A stretch of DNA of 64,000 nucleotides, from contig NZ_KZ984563.1 in the NCBI RefSeq assembly GCF_003574445.1, positions 170,705 through 234,704 on the forward strand. Direction: 5' to 3'. Made by a program: the position numbers and the translations under genes. How positions within the stretch are numbered: the stretch's first letter is position 1; every line of letters begins with the position of its first letter. Under the pieces are notes generated by a model. It worked only from the letters and a program-made list of their open reading frames with translations. It had not been told where the DNA came from and searched no databases. Shown in pieces: positions 9,301 to 16,632 of the stretch. This stretch comes from Streptomyces sp. YIM 130001 (GTDB lineage: Bacteria > Actinomycetota > Actinomycetes > Streptomycetales > Streptomycetaceae).

Positions 9301-10081
9301 CGAGGAGCGCACCGGCCAGGAGATGGCTCATCTGGCCGCGGAGGCCGAGGGCAAGCGCGTCACGTACGCGGACACCCAGGCCGCACCGGTCCCGGTGATC
9401 ACCTCACCGGAGTGGTCGGGCAGCGAGTCCGGCGGTCGCCGCTACACGGCGTTCACGCTCAATACCGAGCACCTCAAGCCGTGGCACACCCTCACCGGCC
9501 GCCAGCACTTCTTCCTCGACCACGACTGGATCCACGAGCTCGGCGAAGCGCTGCCGGTGTACCGGCCGCCGCTCGACATGCACCGTCTGTTCAACGAGCC
9601 GGTCCTCGGCCCGGACGGGGAGAAGCAGGTGACGGTCCGTTACCTCACCCCGCACAACAAGTGGTCCATCCACTCCGAGTACCAGGACAACCTCTTCATG
9701 CTGTCCCTGTCACGAGGCGGCCAGTGCATCTGGATGTCTCCGCAGGACGCCGATTCCATCGGGGTCAAGGACAACGACTGGATCGAGGCGGTCAACCGCA
9801 ACGGTGTGGTGGTCGCCCGCGCGATCGTCTCGCACCGCATGCCGGCCGGCACGGTCTACATGCACCACGCCCAGGAACGCACGGTCAACGTGCCGAAGGC
9901 GGAGGCGACGGGCCGCCGCGGCGGCATCCACAACTCGCTGACGAGGGTCCTGATGAAACCCAGCCACCTCATCGGCGGCTACGCCCAACTGTCCTGGGCT
10001 TTCAACTACTTGGGGCCGACCGGTAACCAGCGCGACGAGGTGACCGTCATCCGCAGGCGTTCGCAGACAGTGTCCTACTAG
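6398..10081 (+). CDS. narG: Respiratory nitrate reductase, alpha subunit
   Basis: A 1227-residue molybdenum bis-MGD catalytic subunit that reduces nitrate to nitrite with quinol-derived electrons at the cytoplasmic face of the membrane. The N-terminal cluster motif is HGVNCTGSC with H57, C61 and C65, then C100 in EPRGCPRGA; the histidine in place of the first cysteine is diagnostic of NarG. The Mo-ligand region FYDWYADLP and substrate-channel segment NVPVTRTPDAHWM follow, and the C-terminal molydopterin-binding domain (NLFMLSLSRGGQCIWMSPQDA) is intact. Length equals the family norm. The start is GTG 6398 behind GAGGGAG; longer readings add non-conserved residues. It heads narGHJI, 20 bp before narH. 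No Tat signal is visible, as expected for cytoplasm-facing Nar. Confidence 0.97.
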   Translation: MTDHVTEPGAALLRAGKYFRRGTAAPDMHSVQIEGGRAADAFYRDRWSHDKVVNSTHGVNCTGSCRWKVYVKDGIITWETQQTDYPSVGPDRPEYEPRGCPRGAAFSWYTYSPTRVRYPYIRGVLLEMYREARQRLGDPVLAWADIQGDPERRRRYQQARGKGGLVRATWDESLEIVAAAHVHTIDKYGPDRVAGFSPIPAMSMVSHAAGARFMSLIGAPMLSFYDWYADLPVASPQVFGDQTDVPESGDWWDAAYLMMWGSNVPVTRTPDAHWMAEARYRGQKVVVVAPDYADNAKFADEWLHPHPGTDGALAIAMGHVILREFFVEKQSAFFSDYVRRFTDLPFLVTLTRRDGAWVPHKFLRASDVGDDSEGADWKTVVLDDVTGEPVVPSGSLGFRWTDSGKGKWNLDLGDIEPRLSLQDSEVAAGVEVLLPRFDTEGGEHGQGRGEVLRRGVPATRLGGQDGPLVTTVFDLLLAQYGVGRDGLPGDWPSSYEDVDAPGTPGWQEALTSVPAAAAVRIAREFADTAERSEGRCMILMGAGTNHWFHSETIYRAFLALLQLTGCQGRNGGGWAHYVGQEKCRPSTGWATLAGAGDWSRPPRQMIGAAYWFLNTDQWRYDKFGADVLASPLGEGRFDGMTGADCLAQSARMGWMPSYPTFDRNPLDLAESADPVADAVEQLKAGSLKFACEDPDAPENWPRVLTLWRANLLGSSAKGAEYFSRHLLGTHSSLNAQEASEDERPRDVKWHEEAPEGKLDLLLSLDFRQTSSTLLSDVVLPAATWYEKHDLSSTDMHPYVHSFTPAVDPPWQARTDFDTFHGLAQRFSELAAGHLDVRKDLVATALQHDTPGETAQPGGVCLDWKRGDCEPVPGRTMPNLTVVERDYTAIGAKFAALGPLADKLGLPVKGISFRPDEEVADLARRNGTARGGPADGRPLLDTAVKAANTILALSGTTNGRLATQGFHTLEERTGQEMAHLAAEAEGKRVTYADTQAAPVPVITSPEWSGSESGGRRYTAFTLNTEHLKPWHTLTGRQHFFLDHDWIHELGEALPVYRPPLDMHRLFNEPVLGPDGEKQVTVRYLTPHNKWSIHSEYQDNLFMLSLSRGGQCIWMSPQDADSIGVKDNDWIEAVNRNGVVVARAIVSHRMPAGTVYMHHAQERTVNVPKAEATGRRGGIHNSLTRVLMKPSHLIGGYAQLSWAFNYLGPTGNQRDEVTVIRRRSQTVSY

Positions 10082-10101
10082 AGCGGGGAGCAGCTCGAAC
10101 T

Positions 10102-11718
10102 ATGCGCGTCATGGCACAGATCGCGATGGTCATGAACCTCGACAAGTGCATCGGGTGCCACACCTGCTCGGTGACCTGCAAGCAGGCATGGACCAACCGC
10201 ACCGGCATGGAGTACGTCTGGTTCAACAACGTGGAGACCCGCCCGGGTCAGGGCTATCCACGCCGCTACGAGGACCAGGAGCAGTGGAAGGGCGGCTGGA
10301 CCCTCAACAAGCGCGGCGCCCTGAAACTCAAGAACGGCGGACGCTTCAAGAAGCTCGCCGGCATCTTCTCCAACCCGAAGCTGCCCGAGATCAAGGACTA
10401 CTACGAGCCCTGGACGTACGAGTACAAGAACCTCACCGACGCCCCGCTCGGTGACGACTACCCGGTGGCCGAGCCGCGTTCGCTGATCAGCGGCAAGCCC
10501 ATGAAGATCGAGTGGTCGTCGAACTGGGACGACAACCTGGGCGGCGCCACCGAGCACGGCGACCAGGACCCGATGGTGGAGAAGACCCGCCAACAGGCCG
10601 CGGACAAAGTGAAGTTCGCCTTCGAGCAGACCTTCATGTTCTATCTGCCGCGGATCTGCGAGCACTGCCTGAACCCGTCGTGCGTGGCGTCCTGCCCGTC
10701 GGGCGCGATGTACAAGCGCAGCGAGGACGGCATCGTCCTGGTCGACCAGGACCAGTGCCGCGGCTGGCGGATGTGCGTCACCGGATGCCCGTACAAGAAG
10801 GTCTACTTCAACCACCGCACCGGCAAGGCCGAGAAGTGCACGATGTGCTATCCGCGCGTCGAGGTCGGTCTGCCGACGGTGTGCTCGGAGACCTGCGTCG
10901 GCCGCCTGCGCTACCTCGGGGTGATCCTCTACGACGCCGACAAGGTCACCGAGGCGGCCTCCACGAAGGACGACAAGGCCCTGTACGAGGCCCAGTTGGG
11001 CGTGTTCCTCGACCCCGACGACCCCGAGGTGCGCCGCGAGGCCGAGCGGGCCGGGATCGCGCACGACTGGATCGAGGCCGCACGCCGCTCCCCGGTCCGT
11101 GCGCTGATCAGCACGTACAAGGTGGCGCTTCCGCTGCATCCGGAGTACCGGACGATGCCGATGGTCTGGTACATCCCGCCGCTGTCCCCGGTGGTCGACG
11201 CGCTCACCGATACGGGCTTCGACGGCGAGGAGGCGGGCAATCTCTTCGGCGCGATCGACACCCTGCGGATCCCGCTCGAGTACCTGGCGGAGATCTTCAC
11301 GGCAGGTGATGTCGCGCCGGTCCGGTCCTCGTTGACGAAACTCGCCGCGATGCGTTCCCACATGCGGGCGGTGAACCTCGGCGAGGAACCCGATCCGGCG
11401 ATCGCCGACTCGATCGGCATGGACGCCCGCACGATCGAGGAGATGTACCGGCTGCTCGCCATCGCCAAGTACGAGGACCGCTATGTGATCCCGACCGCGG
11501 CGGTCGGGGACGCACAGCGCCTGGAGGAGTCCGCGCTGCCGGACAGCTGCAGCCTCGACTTCGACGGCGGCCCCGGCATGGGCGGCGAGGGGCCGTTCGG
11601 CCAGGACTCCGGACGCAAGAACCTGCCCCTGGTGACGATCGAGAACTTCCACCGGCTGCGCGACAAGCAGACCGCCGACGACGAACCCAGCGTCGAGGAG
11701 ATCAAGGAGGGCCCGTGA
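10102..11718 (+). CDS. narH: Respiratory nitrate reductase, beta (iron-sulfur) subunit
   Basis: A 538-residue subunit that wires electrons from NarI haem to NarG through four Fe-S clusters. Visible cysteine groups are CIGCHTCSVTC (residues about 16-26), CEHCLNPSCVASC, CRGWRMCVTGC and CTMCYPRVEVGLPTVCSETC. The tryptophan in CRGWRMC replaces a cysteine and marks the [3Fe-4S] centre, a NarH hallmark. The start at 10102 (MRVMAQIAMVMNLDKC) aligns with the known NarH N-terminus; GGGGAG lies 11 bases upstream. The stop overlaps narJ by four bases. Confidence 0.97.
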   Translation: MRVMAQIAMVMNLDKCIGCHTCSVTCKQAWTNRTGMEYVWFNNVETRPGQGYPRRYEDQEQWKGGWTLNKRGALKLKNGGRFKKLAGIFSNPKLPEIKDYYEPWTYEYKNLTDAPLGDDYPVAEPRSLISGKPMKIEWSSNWDDNLGGATEHGDQDPMVEKTRQQAADKVKFAFEQTFMFYLPRICEHCLNPSCVASCPSGAMYKRSEDGIVLVDQDQCRGWRMCVTGCPYKKVYFNHRTGKAEKCTMCYPRVEVGLPTVCSETCVGRLRYLGVILYDADKVTEAASTKDDKALYEAQLGVFLDPDDPEVRREAERAGIAHDWIEAARRSPVRALISTYKVALPLHPEYRTMPMVWYIPPLSPVVDALTDTGFDGEEAGNLFGAIDTLRIPLEYLAEIFTAGDVAPVRSSLTKLAAMRSHMRAVNLGEEPDPAIADSIGMDARTIEEMYRLLAIAKYEDRYVIPTAAVGDAQRLEESALPDSCSLDFDGGPGMGGEGPFGQDSGRKNLPLVTIENFHRLRDKQTADDEPSVEEIKEGP

Positions 11719-12326
11719 CACGCAGAGGCACCGCCGAGGCGCACGCAGTCCTCCACCAGGCGGCGGCGCACTGCCTGACCTATCCCGACGACGCCTTCTG
11801 GTCGAACCTGCCGCTGGTACGCCGAGCAGTCCCACAACTGAGGGAGTTCACCGACTTCGCCGCCGAGGCGGGCCCCGGTAAACTGGCCGCCCACTACGTC
11901 CGCGTCTTCGACTTCAAGAACCGGCACAGCCTGTACCTGAGCTGGTGGCGCGACGGCGACACCCGGCGCCGCGGCATGACTCTGGTGCACTTCAAGGAGG
12001 TGTACCGCGAGCACGGTCTGGAGTTCACCGGCGAGGAGCTGCCGGACTTCCTGCCGGCGGTGCTCGAGTTCACCGCGCAGGCCGGGACGGCGCTCCTCCA
12101 GGAGTACCGGCCCGGTCTCGAACTCCTGCGCCTCGCCCTGACCGACCACGGCACCCCGTACGCCGGTGTGCTCGACGCGGTGTGCTCGACCCTGCCCGGG
12201 CCCTCGCCGAAGGACCGGGCCGAGGCGCACGCACTGGCCCGGGGCGGGCCGCCCCGCGAGGACGTCGGCCTCGAACCCTTCGGCGCCGCACGCCTGTTGC
12301 CCGTACTGACCGGAGAGAATTCATGA
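11715..12326 (+). CDS. narJ: Nitrate reductase molybdenum cofactor assembly chaperone
   Basis: A 203-residue TorD/NarJ-family chaperone that holds apo-NarGH for cofactor insertion and membrane docking; it is not part of the final enzyme. The conserved helical segment YVRVFDFKNRHSLYLSWWRDGD followed by RGMTLVHFKEVYREHGLE is present around residues 60-100. The GTG start at 11715 overlaps the narH stop and the TGA overlaps the narI ATG, so three genes are translationally coupled. The C-terminal 40 residues are charged and proline-rich and less conserved. Confidence 0.95.
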   Translation: MTRRGTAEAHAVLHQAAAHCLTYPDDAFWSNLPLVRRAVPQLREFTDFAAEAGPGKLAAHYVRVFDFKNRHSLYLSWWRDGDTRRRGMTLVHFKEVYREHGLEFTGEELPDFLPAVLEFTAQAGTALLQEYRPGLELLRLALTDHGTPYAGVLDAVCSTLPGPSPKDRAEAHALARGGPPREDVGLEPFGAARLLPVLTGENS

Positions 12327-13048
12327 GGACGCTGCTCTGGGGCGTGCTGCCGTACGTCGCGGTGGCCCTGCTCATCGCGGGCACCGTGTGGCGCTACCGC
12401 TACGACAAGTTCGGCTGGACCACCCGCTCCTCGCAGGTGTACGAGTCGAAGCTCCTGAACATCGCCTCGCCGATGTTCCACTACGGGATGCTCTTCGTGC
12501 TCGTCGGCCATCTGATGGGCTTGTTCATCCCGGAGTCGTGGACGGACGCGGTGCGGCTCAAGGAGCACGCGTACCACATCATCTCGCTGTACGGCGGGAC
12601 GGTGGCCGGAGTCCTCGCGGTGATCGGCATCGTGATGCTGATCTACCGGCGGCGCACCAAGGCTCCGGTGTTCCGCGCCACCACGGCGAACGACAAGCTG
12701 ATGTACCTGGTCCTCTTCGCGTCCCTGGTGATGGGTATGTGGGCCAAGCTCACCAACTCGACGTTCGACCACGGCTACAACTACCGCGAATCCATTGCCC
12801 CTTGGGTGCGCAGCCTGTTCACGCTGCAGCCGAAGACGGAGCTGATGGTGGGGGTGCCGCTGACGTACCAGATCCATGTGGTGCTGGCACTCGTGCTCTT
12901 CGCCCTGATCCCGTTCACGCGCCTGGTCCACATGTTCAGCGCGCCGGTCCAGTACCTCTTCCGCCCGTACGTCGTCTACCGCAGCCGCGACGAGTCCCAG
13001 CTGGGGGCGCGTCCGGACCGGCGGGGCTGGGAGCGGACGGGGTCGTGA
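12323..13048 (+). CDS. narI: Respiratory nitrate reductase, gamma (cytochrome b) subunit
   Basis: A 241-residue membrane cytochrome b that oxidises menaquinol and passes electrons to NarH. Five hydrophobic helices are visible (about 4-22, 46-68, 85-107, 122-140, 175-200). Haem-ligand histidines are in the second helix (MFHYGMLFVLVGHLMGL) and the last (YQIHVVLALVLFALIPFTRLVHMFS), the family pattern. The ATG at 12323 overlaps the narJ stop (ATGA) with GGAGAG just upstream. It is the last gene of narGHJI; no narK transporter or nitrite reductase lies in the window, so the fate of nitrite is not shown here. Confidence 0.96.
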   Translation: MRTLLWGVLPYVAVALLIAGTVWRYRYDKFGWTTRSSQVYESKLLNIASPMFHYGMLFVLVGHLMGLFIPESWTDAVRLKEHAYHIISLYGGTVAGVLAVIGIVMLIYRRRTKAPVFRATTANDKLMYLVLFASLVMGMWAKLTNSTFDHGYNYRESIAPWVRSLFTLQPKTELMVGVPLTYQIHVVLALVLFALIPFTRLVHMFSAPVQYLFRPYVVYRSRDESQLGARPDRRGWERTGS

Positions 13049-13058
13049 CGCCCGCTGC

Positions 13059-13107
13059 CGTCGGAGGGGCTTGATACGAGGGCGCTTGTTCCAAGCCCCC
13101 GCCGACG
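13059..13107. terminator. Bidirectional terminator between narI and the OsmC gene
   Basis: GGGGCTTG (13066-13073) pairs with CAAGCCCC (13092-13099), extended outward by CGTCGG / CCGACG (13059-13064 and 13102-13107) across a small asymmetric bulge. The loop is 18 nt. It sits between two convergent genes, ending 6 bp before the OsmC stop. Confidence 0.7.
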
Positions 13108-13112
13108 CCGCG

Positions 13113-13538
13113 TCAGCTGAGCTTCGCGGAAAGCGTGATGTCCGTACCGGAGAGTGCCTGGCTGACCGGGCAGTTCGCCTTCGCGCCCTCGGCCGCCTCG
13201 AGGAACCCGTCCTCGTCGAGCCCGGGCACGTCGCCCTCCACGCTGAGGTGGATGCCCGTGATCCCCGTGCCGGGCTGAAGGGTCACCTCTGCCTGCGTGA
13301 CCAGCTTGGTGGGCGGCGTCCCCGCCTTCGTGAGGCCGGCGGACAGTGCCATCGAGAAGCAGCTGGAGTGGGCGGCGGCGATCAGTTCCTCGGGGCTGGT
13401 CTTGCCGTTCGCCTCCTCCGCGCGCGAGGGCCAGGAGACGGGGAACTGGCCGACTCCGGAGGAGTCGAGCGCGACCTTCCCCTGGCCTTCCAGGAGGTTG
13501 CCGTTCCAGACGGTGTGCGCGGTGCGCGTGGTCGCCAC
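13113..13538 (-). CDS. osmC: OsmC-family peroxiredoxin
   Basis: A 141-residue cytosolic peroxidase of the OsmC (not Ohr) subgroup, acting on organic hydroperoxides. The two redox cysteines are C60 (AAAHSSCFSMALS) and C123 (KANCPVSQAL), close to the positions in characterised OsmC proteins, and total length is typical. The GTG at 13538 is preferred over a longer reading to 13619 because GAAAGG lies 8 bases upstream and the added residues are not OsmC-like. It converges on narI. Regulation is not visible. Confidence 0.92.
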   Translation of the reverse strand: MATTRTAHTVWNGNLLEGQGKVALDSSGVGQFPVSWPSRAEEANGKTSPEELIAAAHSSCFSMALSAGLTKAGTPPTKLVTQAEVTLQPGTGITGIHLSVEGDVPGLDEDGFLEAAEGAKANCPVSQALSGTDITLSAKLS

Positions 13539-13635
13539 GATGCAAGCCTTTCGTTCGATGGTCGTTCGCCGGGGCGTCGGAACACCGGGCCCCGGAGCAA
13601 GCTGCGTTACGTACTCCATCCGACCACATCCGGCG

Positions 13636-15435
13636 TCAGCTCACATGGAACACCGGTCCCCGTGCGGTGAACGGCAGCCGTCCGCCACGCGGCAGCAGGT
13701 ACGCGTGCTCCCTGCGGACCCGCAGGGTGTCGCAGTCCCCGTCCGTGATCACCAGGACGGGCGCACCGGGCGGGAAGTCGTCGGCCCGCAGCAACAGGTC
13801 GATGCCCGGTTGCAGCTCCGTGCCGCCGCGCCCCCGCACCCGTACGCGGTCGGCGATGCCGGTGACCGGCAGATAGCCCGCGTCGTGCGGTGCGGCGTCG
13901 CAGAACACCACCCGGGCGGCCGGGACGTCCCGGGCCGTGGCGTACGAGGCGATGGCGCCGAGGCCCTTGCCGAGCAGGGTCCGGTCCATGGATGCGGAGG
14001 TGTCGAGCACGACGCCGAAGGTGCAGCGCTGGATCTCCTCGGGCGGGAAGTACCGGCCGGCCCGCGGGATGTCCGGGGTCGCGGCCTGCCTGCGCGCGGG
14101 GCGGGCGAAGCTGCGCACCGGTTCGGGGCTCGGCACGAACTCGTCGAACCAGCGGGCGAGTTGGGCGTCCCAGGGCAGCGGGGGCTGGGTCAGGGCGCGG
14201 ATCTCCTGCACCAGGCCGGCCGGCAGCGTGCCGCGTTCGCCCTGGCGGTGCAGGTCGAAGCCCTGGGTGAGGCCGCGGCGGTAGAAGGTGTCGAGGTCGA
14301 CGTACTCCCCCGCCGGGCGCAGCGGTCCGCCGAGGATGTCGCCCGCGCCCTTGCCGCGCAGGGTGGCCAGGCGGCGCATACGGCGCAGGTCGCCGGCGAT
14401 CCGGTCGTAGACCTCCTCGGCGGACAGGCCGGCGAGCGCCGGGTCGTGCAGCAGACCTGCGGGCATGTCTCCGACGTGCATCTCGACCAGCCAGCCGTTG
14501 ATGACGTAGTCGGCCGCGACGTTGTACAGGTACGGGTCTCGGGCGCCGCAGCGGTCGCCGTGCCGCAGGGCGGCGTGCAGCATCTCGTGGGCGAGGACGA
14601 AGCGCCATTCCTCGGCGGTGAGATTGGCGTGCGGGTTGATGTAGATCTCGCCCGCGCCGGCGTCGACGGCTGCGACGGCGATGTCGTGGGCGCGGGCGAG
14701 TTCGGGGTCGGCGACCAGTTTCATGCCGGACGCGATACCGCCGAGCAGCGGGTACGAGGAGACGAACCAGTTGAGGGCGTGCCCCCAGGGCCGGCGCGGG
14801 GCCGCCTCCGCTCCGATGGACTCGCGCAGTCCGCCTGCCACGTCCATGGCCTGCGACATGGTGCGGGTCAGGGAGTGGGCGAAGGCCAGCTGCCAGTCCT
14901 TCGGCTTGTCGAACGCCCCCCAGGGGATGAGCAGTTGGTCCTCCTCGCCGCCCCCGGTTCCGCAGTGCTCGTACTCGGGCGGGATGCCGTCGCGCCGCCA
15001 GCGCGCCGCGAGCTCCTCCTCGTCGCCGCCCGGGTATTCGGCGGGCAGGTCGTCCGGCGGCCGGCCCACCGGGAAGGTGAGCAGGAAGCGGTTGACGACG
15101 GCGCAGCGTGCGGCGAGCTCGAAGCGGTCGGGCTGTACGCGCTCGCCGCGCGCGGCCGGCACGTGACCGAAGCCGAGGTGGATCACGCAGTGCGCCAACG
15201 CCCAGGCCCATTCGGACGGTTCGACGCGACGGGTGCGGTGCACGTGCACGGTGCCGCCGGAGTCGACGCGGGCGAGGCCGTGCATGGGTGCCTGCTTGCA
15301 CTCCTTCTCCCGGCAGAAGGTGGCGCCGACAGCCGCGAGCGCCGGATTGCGGCGGAGCTTGTCGAGCCCGGCGAGGAACGCCTCGGCCGCCGGGTCGGGC
15401 CGGGCAGCGGCGCGGCGGCCACGGGTACGGCTCAC
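13636..15435 (-). CDS. HExxH metallopeptidase-like / VWA-domain protein (DUF2201 type)
   Basis: A 599-residue partner of the upstream MoxR ATPase. The N-terminal two-thirds resembles the putative metallopeptidase domain of VWA-like proteins and carries FVLAHEMLHAALRHGDR, a HExxH zinc motif near residues 282-286; a second histidine-rich stretch HCVIHLGFGH is near residue 82. The C-terminal quarter is a VWA-like domain with a MIDAS sequence DTSASMD near residue 475 and ITDGD later. The GTG start overlaps the ATPase stop by four bases (GTGA). Such MoxR-VWA pairs are known as chaperone-like or metal-insertion machines, but the client here is unknown. An apparent 903-residue reading is only the fusion of this frame with an antisense-type extension into the ATPase gene. 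Confidence 0.85.
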   Translation of the reverse strand: MSRTRGRRAAARPDPAAEAFLAGLDKLRRNPALAAVGATFCREKECKQAPMHGLARVDSGGTVHVHRTRRVEPSEWAWALAHCVIHLGFGHVPAARGERVQPDRFELAARCAVVNRFLLTFPVGRPPDDLPAEYPGGDEEELAARWRRDGIPPEYEHCGTGGGEEDQLLIPWGAFDKPKDWQLAFAHSLTRTMSQAMDVAGGLRESIGAEAAPRRPWGHALNWFVSSYPLLGGIASGMKLVADPELARAHDIAVAAVDAGAGEIYINPHANLTAEEWRFVLAHEMLHAALRHGDRCGARDPYLYNVAADYVINGWLVEMHVGDMPAGLLHDPALAGLSAEEVYDRIAGDLRRMRRLATLRGKGAGDILGGPLRPAGEYVDLDTFYRRGLTQGFDLHRQGERGTLPAGLVQEIRALTQPPLPWDAQLARWFDEFVPSPEPVRSFARPARRQAATPDIPRAGRYFPPEEIQRCTFGVVLDTSASMDRTLLGKGLGAIASYATARDVPAARVVFCDAAPHDAGYLPVTGIADRVRVRGRGGTELQPGIDLLLRADDFPPGAPVLVITDGDCDTLRVRREHAYLLPRGGRLPFTARGPVFHVS

Positions 15436-16493
15436 CGGCGGGCCTCGACGAGGCGCGGCAGGTCGCGGGCGGCCTCCACCAGGAACCAGGCGGGCAGCAC
15501 CGGCTGTCCGTCGGCGTCGTCCGCGATGACGGTCTGCGCGACCTCGACGGAGATCTCGGCCAGCTGCACGAGCAGCGACTTGGCCCGGAACGCGGTCTGC
15601 CGTCCGGCGGTGGAGACATGTTCCTTGGAGACGGGCAGCTCCTTGACCAGGCGGCCGCGGAACGCGTCGGCCAGGTAGTACAGCAGGTCCCGGTCCTCCA
15701 GGCCCCGCGGCCAGGAGGCGTCGCCCTTGATGATCGCCTCGATGCCGTAGGCGTGCCGCACGATCTTGGCGTAGCCGCAGAAGGAGACCGCGTGCGCGGG
15801 CGTGAGCGTGCCGTACGCGATGATCTTCAGGGTGTCCTCGTCGAGTGCGGGCCCGAAGGAGTGCAGGGCGTCCGACAGCATGTGCCAGGAACGCGGCGTG
15901 GAGAACGGCTCCTCGGTGCGCGGCGGCTTGGACCACAGGTGGTCGGGCCGGTCGATGAGGTAGTCGGTGATCCAGGGGTGGATGCCGTTGCCCGCGGCCC
16001 AGGTCAGCCAGTCGGTGGCGGAGGCCTCGAGGTGGATGTGGGTGAGGCGGTTGATCAGGGCGGAGGCGATGGGGCGCGCCAAGGCGTTGTCGGTGGCGCG
16101 GTTGCCTGCGCCGATCACCAGGGAGCCCTCGGGGAGTTCGTAGCCGCCGATCCTGCGGTCGAGGATCAGCGAGTAGAAGGCCTTCTGGACGTCGGGCGTC
16201 GCCGCGTTCAGTTCGTCGAGGAAGAGGCAGTACGGCTCGTCCCGGGCGATGGCCTCGGGCGGGCAGAACACCGAGCGCCCGTCCCGGATCTGCGGCACAC
16301 CGATGAGGTCCTCGGGCGCGAGCTGCGTACCGAGCAGGCTCACGCACTCGAGCCCGAGCGACTCCGCGAACGCCCGCACCAGCGACGACTTGCCGATCCC
16401 GGGCGCTCCCCAGATGAACACCGGTCGCACAGTGGCGAGCCCGAGCAAGAGCTCGGGCACCCGGGCGGGAGTGACGGACACGGCAGCCTGCAC
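15432..16493 (-). CDS. MoxR-family AAA ATPase
   Basis: A 353-residue AAA+ ATPase. Walker A is GAPGIGKSS near residues 25-33, Walker B LFLDELN, followed by sensor-1 GAGNRATDNALARPI and a winged C-terminal part. The GTG start at 16493 has AGGAGG 8 bases upstream. Members remodel or activate partner proteins, usually a VWA protein encoded next door, as here; the four-base overlap argues for a stoichiometric complex. An extended reading to 16892 has no ribosome site and no conserved residues. Confidence 0.9.
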   Translation of the reverse strand: MQAAVSVTPARVPELLLGLATVRPVFIWGAPGIGKSSLVRAFAESLGLECVSLLGTQLAPEDLIGVPQIRDGRSVFCPPEAIARDEPYCLFLDELNAATPDVQKAFYSLILDRRIGGYELPEGSLVIGAGNRATDNALARPIASALINRLTHIHLEASATDWLTWAAGNGIHPWITDYLIDRPDHLWSKPPRTEEPFSTPRSWHMLSDALHSFGPALDEDTLKIIAYGTLTPAHAVSFCGYAKIVRHAYGIEAIIKGDASWPRGLEDRDLLYYLADAFRGRLVKELPVSKEHVSTAGRQTAFRAKSLLVQLAEISVEVAQTVIADDADGQPVLPAWFLVEAARDLPRLVEARR

Positions 16494-16632
16494 GGTGGAA
16501 GCCTCCTGGTGGTCGGGAGGTTCAGTGTGAGCGCACCGGGGCCCACGACGCAGCCGATTTTCCGCGGGGCGCACGCCTGCAGCCCGTCGGACGTTCGGGA
16601 CAAGGCCCGCCAGAGCCCGGCCGGGGCCACCC

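Noticed and set aside
13636..16347. Apparent 903-residue fusion of the VWA and ATPase frames
   Set aside because: The part upstream of 15435 is out of frame with the true MoxR coding sequence and has no homology; the real genes overlap by four bases.
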